Source: a bacterium (GTDB taxonomy: Bacteria > UBP15 > UBA6099). From it: a stretch of 64,000 bases of DNA. The stretch spans positions 28,890-92,889 of the forward strand of contig JAKQPS010000136.1 of assembly GCA_029564595.1 (NCBI GenBank), written 5' to 3'. Positions 57,104 to 64,000 of the stretch are shown here, one piece after another; positions within the stretch are counted from its first letter, which is position 1, and each line of letters begins with the position of its first letter. Made by a program: the position numbers and the translations under genes. A model generated the notes under the pieces. It worked only from the letters and a program-made list of their open reading frames with translations, was not told where the DNA came from and did no database searches.

Positions 57104-57408
57104 TTTCCTTGATTGAAGAGAAACGCAAGATGCTGGAAGAATTGTGCCGGACGTATCACGTCGAGAGGCTGGATGTTTTTGGTTCCGCCGCTACCGGCGA
57201 ATTCAGGCCGGATGCAAGCGATCTTGATTTCATCGTCTCATTTAACCGTTCTAGCGACATGAATCTCGCAGACCAGTACTTCGGCCTGTGGGAAGACCTT
57301 CGAGATATGTTCGGCCGCGATGTGGATTTGGTTATTGAACGCGCCATGAAGAATCCTTATTTTATAAAGTCTGTAAACAATACCAGAAGGATCGTCTATG
57401 CGGCCTGA
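57100..57408 (+). CDS. mntA: MntA-like nucleotidyltransferase antitoxin
   Basis: A 102-residue minimal nucleotidyltransferase, starting at a GTG (57100) behind GGAG (57086-57089). The active-site motif is FGSAATGEFRPDASDLDF: G28-S29 and aspartates D41 and D43, with a further acid in FGRDVDLVIE (about 72). The spacing between GS and DxD is one residue longer than in the well-studied Shewanella MntA. In that system MntA adds AMP to the HepT toxin and silences it. The hepT gene overlaps its end by 11 bases. Confidence 0.92.
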   Translation: MISLIEEKRKMLEELCRTYHVERLDVFGSAATGEFRPDASDLDFIVSFNRSSDMNLADQYFGLWEDLRDMFGRDVDLVIERAMKNPYFIKSVNNTRRIVYAA

Positions 57409-57742
57409 CACCCCTAAACTGCTCGAAGACATCCGTGACGCCGGCTCATTTATTTTATCTTCCATCGCCGGGCGAACTCTGGAGCAGTTTGAGGCGGACC
57501 GGCTTCTGCGACAGGCGGTCGAACGGAATTTCGAAATAATCGGAGAAGCGTTGCGACGCATTTCGCTGACCGACACGGATGTCGCGACACAAATCGGAGA
57601 CACCCGCCGAATCATTGATTTCAGAAATCTCATCATTCACGGATATGACAGGATTGATTATGAGGTCGTCTGGCTGATTATTCAGGAAAAACTGTCCCCT
57701 CTGATTTCTAGGGTTGAAGCCCTGCTTAAGAATGCTCAATAA
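57398..57742 (+). CDS. hepT: HepT-like HEPN-domain ribonuclease toxin
   Basis: A 114-residue all-helical DUF86/HEPN protein. The catalytic and modification motif Rx4HxY is present as RNLIIHGY (R76, H81, Y83); the tyrosine is the residue AMPylated by MntA in the Shewanella pair. The order antitoxin then toxin with an 11-base overlap is standard. The pair can stabilise nearby DNA or act in phage defence. Both genes have lower GC than core genes. Confidence 0.93.
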   Translation: MRPDTPKLLEDIRDAGSFILSSIAGRTLEQFEADRLLRQAVERNFEIIGEALRRISLTDTDVATQIGDTRRIIDFRNLIIHGYDRIDYEVVWLIIQEKLSPLISRVEALLKNAQ

Positions 57743-57907
57743 CCTTCAATATACGAAGAAGAGCCGCTTGCTTTTAGAATGCCTAGCAAATCCTTTAAAT
57801 TCCAATAAGCCCCCTATTGCATGTTTCCTCCGGTCTTGTCAGAAATTAAAAATCCTCCCCAAATGAAGATTGCCTGATAAAATAACAAAAACTAGGAACA
57901 CGCTCAT

Positions 57908-57932
57908 CGTTGCCAAGGTCTCCTTGGCAACG
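57908..57932. repeat. palindrome 1 with covarying partner
   Basis: CGTTGCCAAGG (57908-57918) and CCTTGGCAACG (57922-57932) pair perfectly with a 3-nt loop. Related to 57967-57991. Confidence 0.7.
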
Positions 57933-57966
57933 GCAAAAGTGTTGAAAGCGGAGCTTTCTGTCTATT

Positions 57967-57991
57967 CGTTACCAAGGAGCCCTTGGTAACG
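57967..57991. repeat. palindrome 2 with covarying partner
   Basis: CGTTACCAAGG and CCTTGGTAACG pair perfectly. Compared with palindrome 1, one G-C pair has become A-T on both arms, a compensatory change. Confidence 0.7.
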
Positions 57992-58002
57992 ATGTAAACG
58001 CG

Positions 58003-58056
58003 TCATTCAGACCCATCCGCCTCCGTCGCCTTTCAAGATGTTGTCATAATCTGTTA
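58003..58056 (+). repeat. about 55-bp imperfect repeat, right copy
   Basis: Matches 56011-56065. See left copy. Confidence 0.55.
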
Positions 58057-58105
58057 TTCGCTTATCAGCATATTATATATGCGTATTTCGCTATAGGCAT
58101 TATGT

Positions 58106-58588
58106 TCAGTTATTCCAAAGTTCACTATCAGTTCCGAAAGTCGCCAAGAGAATACGACTCTGTTCTTCAGCTTCGCTTGAATTCCAAGGAAGCGGTTTTT
58201 TCGTAAACCCCTGAATGTTTTTAAATACTTGTATTGGCACAGTTACTAATCCGGGAATGCCCCATAATCCAAACGCTATTGAATAGAATGTACTACCAAT
58301 TTGTGAACGTATCGCACATTTCTTGCAAGAAATCTGGGGTATGCTTACACAATTCCAATGATGATGGATTGTCCAGACTCTATAGTGCATATATACATTT
58401 ACCGGGCCGGGCCCTTTGCATACTGAACAACGACCGGCTCTAATTTTATGTCGATATTCATTTACAACTTTTTGAGGAATAATCTTTGCAGAATATTTAA
58501 CCTGACAGGTTCTTTTACAGAACTTGTTATCATAAATCTTTAGTCCACCGAAAACGATTATCTCGCCGCATTGATCGCATCTTGTCAT
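58106..58588 (-). CDS. small zinc-finger membrane-associated protein of unknown function
   Basis: A 160-residue protein with the start at ATG 58588, preceded by AGGTGG. CxxC-type pairs (TRCDQCGEI near the start, CSVCKG and SCKKCA further on, with FCKRTCQV) suggest two zinc sites. A hydrophobic segment (SIAFGLWGIPGLVTVPI, about 107-123) may insert in the membrane. The C-terminus ends in ATFGTDSELW. The DNA is A+T-rich. I do not recognise the family. An upstream start at 58651 lacks a ribosome-binding site. Confidence 0.6.
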   Translation of the reverse strand: MTRCDQCGEIIVFGGLKIYDNKFCKRTCQVKYSAKIIPQKVVNEYRHKIRAGRCSVCKGPGPVNVYMHYRVWTIHHHWNCVSIPQISCKKCAIRSQIGSTFYSIAFGLWGIPGLVTVPIQVFKNIQGFTKKPLPWNSSEAEEQSRILLATFGTDSELWNN

Positions 58589-58690
58589 ATATTCCCACCT
58601 AAAATCGGCTTTTGCAGTAATAATGAATACACGCTTCATGCCGCTTGTCAATGAACTATCACGGACTGAAGTCCGAGGTTTTCCCTTCGA

Positions 58691-60529
58691 TTAAATGAAC
58701 AACTTCTTAATTGTCCCCTTCACCTTCTCGAAAGTAGACACGTTGTATTCGCGGATGTGATAATCAACCATGTAATATAATAGCGACGCTTTTCCCAGCA
58801 GACTGCTTTCATTGAGCCATGCCACCATGCCTACATTTTTATGAATAAAAACAAAATCGCTATAGAACAGCGACAAATCATTGTGTGCCTCAACAACCAT
58901 GTAGCCATTTCCCCCTGCTCTGAAATAGTAGTATTCCGTTTTTGTTTCATCCGGGTCGTCGAATCCGAAATAGAAGTCCATCACAACATCGGACTCCCCG
59001 GAAGAGTCGTATTCTGTGAGCATCGTGTTGCGCGAACGCCCTTCATCGTATTCGATAAGCGCATATAATCTTCCGTCTGAATAGTCGATGTTCAATATGT
59101 CGTATTCGCGATTGTTTTCTAGATCATATATCAGGTTCCCGCTGGAATCTATTTTTTGAATTATTCCTTCTGAATATGCCGCGTAATAATCGTCATTTTC
59201 ATCAACCGCGATGGCTAACATATTGAAATCATCTTTGTCTGAACACTCTTTTCGCGACTCTTTCAGCCGTCTGCACGGCTCGGCAACAAACTCCGACACT
59301 TTCTTACCCTTTCTCGAATACCTATAGATTCCACAGTCGTTGCATCCGAATATGAAGTCGCCGTTCTCCGCAAATGTGAAGTTGTTTCCAACGAGATTGA
59401 TTTTTAGGCGACATCCAAGCTCTTTGGTGTTTATCACAAACGAAGGTTTTTCAGGAGCGTCATATTTATAAACATCTATTGTTTCGAGTCCGGGTTCCAC
59501 AAAAAACAATTCGCCTTGTTTGTCCGCCACAATTTTGCTGAATCTTTTATCAAATCGTTTCAGAGATGTTCTTTTTCCAGTCTGCATATTATAGGCAAAG
59601 ACCTTGGCTCCATTATCGTTGTTTTTCAAAAAGTACGCCGTTTCGCCAAATGCGCAATAGTCGTTTGCGACAATATACGGATTTGACCTCAGCTTCTTAT
59701 AGTAAGAACCGGCGGTCGAGTGAGCAATGTAAGCCACAAGCGCAATTGACGCTATCCCAACGGCAAGAAACCTTATAGAGCGAGTATGTGTAAATCCGAC
59801 AATTAGAGAAGAAATGAACAAGACGAGCGTTAACCCTAGCTGGACTTGCGCTGAAAACAATCCGCTAGTCGATGAGCCACGAAACAACTCGTTTGGATAA
59901 AAAGCCATCGTATAATACCAGCTTATGACGCCTAACGCCGGCGCTAACAGCAACGCGAAAGAATAAAATGACAAGGCTCTGAAATAGCCGACGCCGTTGC
60001 ATCCAGCTATTGCGCATGGAACAATGAAATACCAGATAATGATTGCAGGCCCGATAAGATAATATTGGTTTTCCGGCGTTATCAGTGTCGTGTTAAAAAA
60101 GTAAGGAAATAAGAATGCGTATGACACGCAGATAATATTAGCTTTTAAACCCGCGCTGTTGCGAAACAAAGCCGCGATTGCATAGACCATTAGCGCAGTC
60201 ACAAAAACACGCACAATTATCTCTGCGCATCCAAAGCCGAAATATAAAACGATCATCGCCGGCTTTAAATTGATTTTAGAAAAATACTGCGCAAACTGTG
60301 CGCACTGAACAACGCAAAGAATTGATAGCGGTATTAAAGCCCAAGTAAGATTAGCTTTTTGTTTCAGCTCCATGCCAGTCTTGCGGGGACTGGATATCAT
60401 ATAAATAGCGGTTTTAATCTGATATATTACACCCTCTACAATTCCGCCGTTTTTGCCGAGATTATCTTTCTTTGTATTCAGCGGCTCTTTATCATTCTGT
60501 TCATCGCGCAATTCGGGATAGTAATCCAT
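58691..60529 (-). CDS. multi-pass membrane protein with C-terminal beta-propeller-like region
   Basis: A 612-residue protein. Residues about 60-270 hold six or so membrane segments (for example TWALIPLSILCVVQCAQF, MIVLYFGFGCAEIIVRVFV, FLAVGIASIALVAYIA) in a Yip1-like arrangement. From about 290 the chain is beta-rich with blade-like repeats (KVFAYNMQTGKRTS, NGDFIFGCNDCGIYRYS, LAIAVDENDDYYAAYSEG), suggesting an NHL/WD-like propeller exposed on one side. AGGAG precedes the ATG. The A+T-rich DNA and lack of relatives in the window suggest transfer. The role is unknown. Confidence 0.6.
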   Translation of the reverse strand: MDYYPELRDEQNDKEPLNTKKDNLGKNGGIVEGVIYQIKTAIYMISSPRKTGMELKQKANLTWALIPLSILCVVQCAQFAQYFSKINLKPAMIVLYFGFGCAEIIVRVFVTALMVYAIAALFRNSAGLKANIICVSYAFLFPYFFNTTLITPENQYYLIGPAIIIWYFIVPCAIAGCNGVGYFRALSFYSFALLLAPALGVISWYYTMAFYPNELFRGSSTSGLFSAQVQLGLTLVLFISSLIVGFTHTRSIRFLAVGIASIALVAYIAHSTAGSYYKKLRSNPYIVANDYCAFGETAYFLKNNDNGAKVFAYNMQTGKRTSLKRFDKRFSKIVADKQGELFFVEPGLETIDVYKYDAPEKPSFVINTKELGCRLKINLVGNNFTFAENGDFIFGCNDCGIYRYSRKGKKVSEFVAEPCRRLKESRKECSDKDDFNMLAIAVDENDDYYAAYSEGIIQKIDSSGNLIYDLENNREYDILNIDYSDGRLYALIEYDEGRSRNTMLTEYDSSGESDVVMDFYFGFDDPDETKTEYYYFRAGGNGYMVVEAHNDLSLFYSDFVFIHKNVGMVAWLNESSLLGKASLLYYMVDYHIREYNVSTFEKVKGTIKKLFI

Positions 60530-60907
60530 TCAATAGCTCCTTACATCGCCTGATATCTCGCGGCCATTGCCCCATGCCAGCTTAAACGGAACTGCGTTGC
60601 TCTTTTGATTCTTTTTATTGTTGCTATTTTATCAGAATACCATGTTCTTTTGTCAACTATGAATAATTGCAACGTTATAAACCAGTTCTGTTTATTTTCT
60701 TGCCTATGAATTTGAAACTGGAAGCACAAAGATCGCTGGAGGCGTTTGTGTTCCGCGCCGGGGGGGTAGATTGGAGGGATATTTTTCAAATGAGGCGTGG
60801 GAGTCTATAATGAGCGCTGCCGGACGGGCGGTCGGGCCGGGTTGTCGCGCGCGGGTTTTAAGCGCTGCCGCGAGGGCGGCGCGGTACAAGCGTCGGCGGT
60901 CGGCTCT
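60530..60907. other. 378-bp intergenic gap between divergent genes
   Basis: No gene seen. The left part (60600-60700) is A+T-rich and should hold the promoter of the minus-strand membrane protein. The right part becomes GC-rich, with TATAAT at 60806-60811 and TTTTCA 17 bases before it, a candidate promoter for the DUF445 gene, and a short GCGCTGCCG repeat at 60814 and 60863. Confidence 0.4.
60783..60811 (+). promoter_or_regulatory. possible promoter of the DUF445 gene
   Basis: TTTTCA (60783-60788), 17-base spacer, perfect TATAAT (60806-60811), about 100 bases before the start. Confidence 0.35.
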
Positions 60908-62500
60908 ATGGGAGTTGCCGTGTCTTATCAAATCGTTTTCTTTTTTGTTGTGCCGATTCTCTTCGGGGGGCTTCTCGGCTGGTTCACAAACTGGGTAGCC
61001 ATCAAGATGCTGTTCTGGCCTGTGCGCCCGGTCAAGTTCCTCTTCAACCTTCAGGGCGTCATCCCTCGCAACAAATCCAATCTCGCGGAAAAAATTTCGG
61101 AAGAGATAGTGGGCAAGCTGCTAACTCCGGATTCCATCAGGGAAAAGTTGTCCGGGGACGAATTCAGAACCTCGATAGCTGAGTTGACGGGGAAATATTT
61201 CGCGGATGTCAGGAGGTTGCGCATCCGCGAGTTTCACACGTTTCTGCCGGGGATGGACGGCGAGAGGTGGAACGAAAACATCGGCGGAGTGAAATCGTGG
61301 CTGAAAGATTGGGTGAGGAACTATCTTGACGACGAGGGGTTCGAGTCGGGAGTCAGGGGCGTCATCGCGGACAACGTGGGCGCGATGTCTGAAAAAAAGG
61401 TTTCGGAGCTTATCCGGGAAGAAAACATAGCGAGCCTCAAGGGATATCTGTCTGAGCGGATAGATTTTTTTCTGGGCCAAGACCGGGTGGCCGCGTTCAT
61501 AAGGAAAGTCATCGACGCGCGGGTTGCCGCCCTCTCGGAGTCAGACAGGAAGTTGAAAAACATTGTCAGTTCGGTGGACCTCAACGAGATGTTGTACGCG
61601 CTGTACGAGCGGGAGATGCCGGGACTTATCGAGAACCTGAACCGGCTGCTGGAAGACACGGAAATCGTAGGAATGGCCAAGAGCAGGCTTATCGCCGCGA
61701 TAGAGCAGTACCTAAAGGAAAAGAAAATCTGGGGAACCGTCATCAGGGTATTCTTCTACAACGAGAACAAGGTGAACGAGATACTGGAAGAGAATATCAA
61801 CCGTGGCATAGAGGAGTTGAAACGGACGCTGAAGCGGGAAGAGACGGTGTCCAAGCTGAAGGATTTCGTGTTCGAGCACATCGACAGGTTTCTGGACAAG
61901 AGGATAAGCGAAGCGATGTCTTATGTGCCGAGGGAGCAGGTGGATAGTTTTGCGGTTGGTTTTGCGGAGCGGGCGTCGGCGCTCATCTCAGACGAAGAGA
62001 CGCGCGGCTACCTGAAAGGCGAGTTGGACGGCTTTATCGACGGGCTTGCGGACGAAAAGCTCAAGGATGTCGCCGCGAACTACTTCGGCTCAAGCAGCGA
62101 GGCGTTGGCGGACTTCGCTTCCGATCAGATAATCGCGGTGGCGCGAGGCGAGAACTCGCGTAGCGTAATCGACAGGGCCATCGATATTCAGGTGGACGCC
62201 GTGGCGGACATGACACTCGGAGAAATCCTGCCTGCGGACACTGAGAAAAGCCTTCTGAACTACCTCGCCGGAGAGGGAATGAACGCGATTGTCGAACAGG
62301 TTCCGCGCGCGCTGGAGCTAATCGACGTGAAAGAGATAACCAAGAGGAGCATAGAGAATTTCCCCGCCGAAGACATCAACAACATGTTGCACAACGTGAT
62401 GAAGTCGGAACTGCGGTTCATAATTGTCCTTGGGCTGATTCTCGGTCTGCTGATAGGGCTGAGCCAAGGGCTGCTGCTGTTTTTCACGCAGGGGCTTTGA
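60908..62500 (+). CDS. DUF445 family membrane protein
   Basis: A 530-residue protein with a membrane segment at each end: VFFFVVPILFGGLLGWFTNWVA (about 8-29, given here in full only as position) and FIIVLGLILGLLIGLSQGLL near the C-terminus. Between lies a long helical region. The opening GGLLGWFTNWVAIKMLFWPV is the DUF445 hallmark (as in YheB/YjiN-type proteins). The start is uncertain: the ATG at 60908, or a GTG at 60920 with GGGAG five bases before it. An upstream in-frame start at 60797 gives an unlikely sequence. The function is unknown. GC content is normal for the genome. Confidence 0.87.
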   Translation: MGVAVSYQIVFFFVVPILFGGLLGWFTNWVAIKMLFWPVRPVKFLFNLQGVIPRNKSNLAEKISEEIVGKLLTPDSIREKLSGDEFRTSIAELTGKYFADVRRLRIREFHTFLPGMDGERWNENIGGVKSWLKDWVRNYLDDEGFESGVRGVIADNVGAMSEKKVSELIREENIASLKGYLSERIDFFLGQDRVAAFIRKVIDARVAALSESDRKLKNIVSSVDLNEMLYALYEREMPGLIENLNRLLEDTEIVGMAKSRLIAAIEQYLKEKKIWGTVIRVFFYNENKVNEILEENINRGIEELKRTLKREETVSKLKDFVFEHIDRFLDKRISEAMSYVPREQVDSFAVGFAERASALISDEETRGYLKGELDGFIDGLADEKLKDVAANYFGSSSEALADFASDQIIAVARGENSRSVIDRAIDIQVDAVADMTLGEILPADTEKSLLNYLAGEGMNAIVEQVPRALELIDVKEITKRSIENFPAEDINNMLHNVMKSELRFIIVLGLILGLLIGLSQGLLLFFTQGL

Positions 62501-62629
62501 CATCCTAATGTGCGACAAATTAAATCCTCAGACATATTATCAATCTGGAGATAGGATATTATCATTAAACCTTAATTTGGCGCGAGGAATCCGGCGCGGC
62601 GGCTCGGATGGAATGAAACGCGAGGCGGT

Positions 62630-63106
62630 ATGGGACTTATAAAACTACAGGTGAAATCCAAGGCTCCGGCGGACTTGGTGTACGAGATAGCGCACCAGAC
62701 GCCCGAATTCGTGCGCGCGCTGCCGAACATCAAGAGAATCAGGAAGCTCGAAGAGAACGAACAACGGACGTACACGAAAACGGAATGGGTGCTGGATGTG
62801 CCGCTGCCGAAGATACTCGGCGAAGTGTCGTGGATAAAGGACGCGCTGTGGGACGACACGCGCCGCAAGTGCGACATCCGGCTGAACCGGGACTCCAAAG
62901 GCATCGTCAAACGCGTAAAGGGACTATGGATGTTCTCGCCATGTCAGGACGGTTGCGTGATGAGCATGGATATGGATTTGACGGTTCAGCATTTCCTCAT
63001 CGGCCCGGCCACCACCGCGATGATAGACAAGCTTTTTAGGAAGAATATGGAAAGCCTCATGCTGGCCATCGGCGCCGAGGCGGAAAAACGTTTCTTCAGG
63101 ACATAA
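62630..63106 (+). CDS. SRPBCC-fold protein 1
   Basis: A 158-residue protein of the SRPBCC (START/polyketide cyclase-like) superfamily. It opens with the strand-helix pattern KLQVKSKAPADLVYEIAHQTPEF, then RYTK-like strands (TYTKTEWVLDVPLP) and a closing helix (MIDKLFRKNMESLMLAIGAEAE). Such proteins bind hydrophobic ligands in a deep cavity. GAGGCG precedes the ATG. It is followed after 22 bases by a second protein of the same fold. Confidence 0.75.
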   Translation: MGLIKLQVKSKAPADLVYEIAHQTPEFVRALPNIKRIRKLEENEQRTYTKTEWVLDVPLPKILGEVSWIKDALWDDTRRKCDIRLNRDSKGIVKRVKGLWMFSPCQDGCVMSMDMDLTVQHFLIGPATTAMIDKLFRKNMESLMLAIGAEAEKRFFRT

Positions 63107-63128
63107 ACAACAGCGAGGTTCGCATCAG

Positions 63129-63641
63129 ATGCAGAAAGTAGCCAACAGCTTGAAACTGAACTACCCGCTCGATCTTGTGCTGCAGGTGACGCACTTCGAT
63201 CTCATGCGCAATATGCCAAGTTTCACGAAACTGCTGGGCATGGAAGAGATTAAACTTATCCGGTTCGACGAGCACGAGGACGGCAGCCACGATGTGGAAT
63301 TCACGCTGAAGTCCAAAGATCGAGTGCCTGCGTTCGCCCGGACGGTCATCAAACCGGAAATGCTCGTTTGGCGGCAGATCGGGAAGTGGGACCCGGAAAC
63401 GCTCACCATAGATTTCAAAATCGTGCCTCATTTCTTCCAGAGGGTAATCGACATCCGGGGCCGCAAAAGATACGTGGAGGGAGCGGGCTGCGTCACGATG
63501 GAAATCACTTCTTCCATCAGCGTCGGCATCCCCGGCATAGGCAGGCTGATGGAACAGGTAATAGTGAGCGAAGTGAAAAAGGAACAGATCAAGCTGCTGG
63601 GTAAAATCGAACAGGAAGTAGAAAAACGTTCGAAATGCTAG
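63129..63641 (+). CDS. SRPBCC-fold protein 2
   Basis: A 170-residue protein with the same general pattern (NSLKLNYPLDLVLQVTHFDL, then HDVEFTLKSKDRVPAF, MLVWRQIGKWDPETLTI, and a closing helix LMEQVIVSEVKKEQIKLL). It resembles the DUF2505 branch of SRPBCC. The two adjacent genes probably arose by duplication and form a two-gene unit. The ligand is unknown. Confidence 0.72.
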   Translation: MQKVANSLKLNYPLDLVLQVTHFDLMRNMPSFTKLLGMEEIKLIRFDEHEDGSHDVEFTLKSKDRVPAFARTVIKPEMLVWRQIGKWDPETLTIDFKIVPHFFQRVIDIRGRKRYVEGAGCVTMEITSSISVGIPGIGRLMEQVIVSEVKKEQIKLLGKIEQEVEKRSKC

Positions 63642-63783
63642 GCGGCGCGCGCGGGGCGCGGCGCTTTAAATGCTTTAATGCGCTTAAGGGAAAACTTTTG
63701 AAACGTTTCGTCACGAGTATCCATAAGCGAAGCTGCTAACTATTATTTGCTTTGTTATAAAGCTTATTTATTCCATAGACAGC

Positions 63784-63812
63784 TTGATTGATTTTACAGA
63801 ATCCATTACTAT
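63784..63812 (+). promoter_or_regulatory. promoter of the serine recombinase
   Basis: TTGATT (63784-63789), 17-base spacer, TACTAT (63807-63812), 34 bases before the start. The surrounding 150 bases are A+T-rich, unlike the genes to the left. Confidence 0.5.
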
Positions 63813-63845
63813 TCATGGCATGAAATCGGTCTTTCTGGAGCGCAA

Positions 63846-64000
63846 ATGAGCGAGAAGGAAATCGTTGCGGCGGGATACTGCAGAGTGAGCACGCCGACGC
63901 AGGTTGACGGGCTGTCGCTCGACATTCAGCAGGAACAGGTCGAGAACTATATCAAATCCCGCGGCTGGAAACTGTATAGAATTTTCGTCGAGCCGGGTTT
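63846..64000 (+). CDS. serine recombinase (resolvase N-terminal domain), cut by window edge
   Basis: The first 51 residues of a resolvase/invertase-type recombinase, ATG at 63846 with GGAG at 63836-63839. The serine nucleophile is in AGYCRVSTPTQ (about residues 9-19), followed by GLSLDIQQEQVENYI, typical of large serine recombinases of phages and integrative elements. The catalytic arginines and the DNA-binding part lie outside the window. Confidence 0.9.
   Translation, partial: MSEKEIVAAGYCRVSTPTQVDGLSLDIQQEQVENYIKSRGWKLYRIFVEPG

Larger units (their letters stand above)
57743..58105. other. non-coding gap with two related palindromes
   Basis: No gene seen. The left half is A+T-rich. It contains the palindromes at 57908-57932 and 57967-57991 and the right copy of the 55-bp repeat (58003-58056). 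Confidence 0.5.

Overview
The window is bacterial chromosome of a GC-rich organism. The support is a bacterial 23S and 5S rRNA, Shine-Dalgarno sequences before most genes with occasional GTG and TTG starts, the MEP isoprenoid pathway (ispE, dxr), a class B penicillin-binding protein and a Slt-type lytic transglycosylase. Lipoprotein signals and type IV-pilin-like proteins fit a two-membrane cell. I cannot assign a phylum from the sequence. The gene set (FapA/DUF342, DUF1844, many TPR proteins, a zinc-ribbon array) suggests an uncultivated lineage.

Layout. 1-2400 (minus): PcrA/UvrD-type helicase, cut by the window edge, and a small membrane protein overlapping its start. 2499-6788: enolase with a clear promoter, a glycogen-debranching enzyme, and a KDPG-aldolase-like protein that lacks the Schiff-base lysine. 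7017-16844: a tightly packed run of TPR proteins, FapA, DUF1844, PgeF/laccase-domain protein, a zinc-ribbon array protein, an FGE/SUMF1-like protein and a dGTPase-like HD protein. 16909-18366: a lone NuoN-like membrane protein. 18466-22013: a 23S-5S unit with its own strong promoter and no 16S, with an intrinsic terminator between promoter and 23S.

22221-32878 is accessory in character. It holds an A+T-rich ATPase/RloB defence pair, a protein of unknown function, an OxlT-like MFS transporter, a VIT-vWA protein, an A+T-rich membrane protein, and about 1.8 kb of repeats including a duplicated 256-bp block and several palindromes. 32879-34733 (minus) is the glyA-nrdR pair. 34975-41070 holds a metallo-hydrolase, four minor-pilin-like genes, a PHP/CehA-like hydrolase and a TolB-like lipoprotein. 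41275-48447 is a compact housekeeping run: pyrF, TPR, ispE, dxr, PBP transpeptidase, slt.

48582-55735 holds an acetolactate-synthase-like enzyme, an Rrf2 regulator, a zinc-ribbon methyltransferase, metY and a metX-metW fusion. An identical 11-bp motif precedes rrf2 and (inverted) metY, which suggests one regulon for sulfur amino-acid synthesis. From tRNA-Cys (55898) to about 60.5 kb lies a second accessory patch with a GNAT acetyltransferase, an MntA-HepT toxin-antitoxin pair, palindromes and two A+T-rich orphan proteins. 60908-63641 returns to GC-rich genes (DUF445, two SRPBCC proteins). The window ends inside a serine recombinase, possibly the edge of a mobile element.
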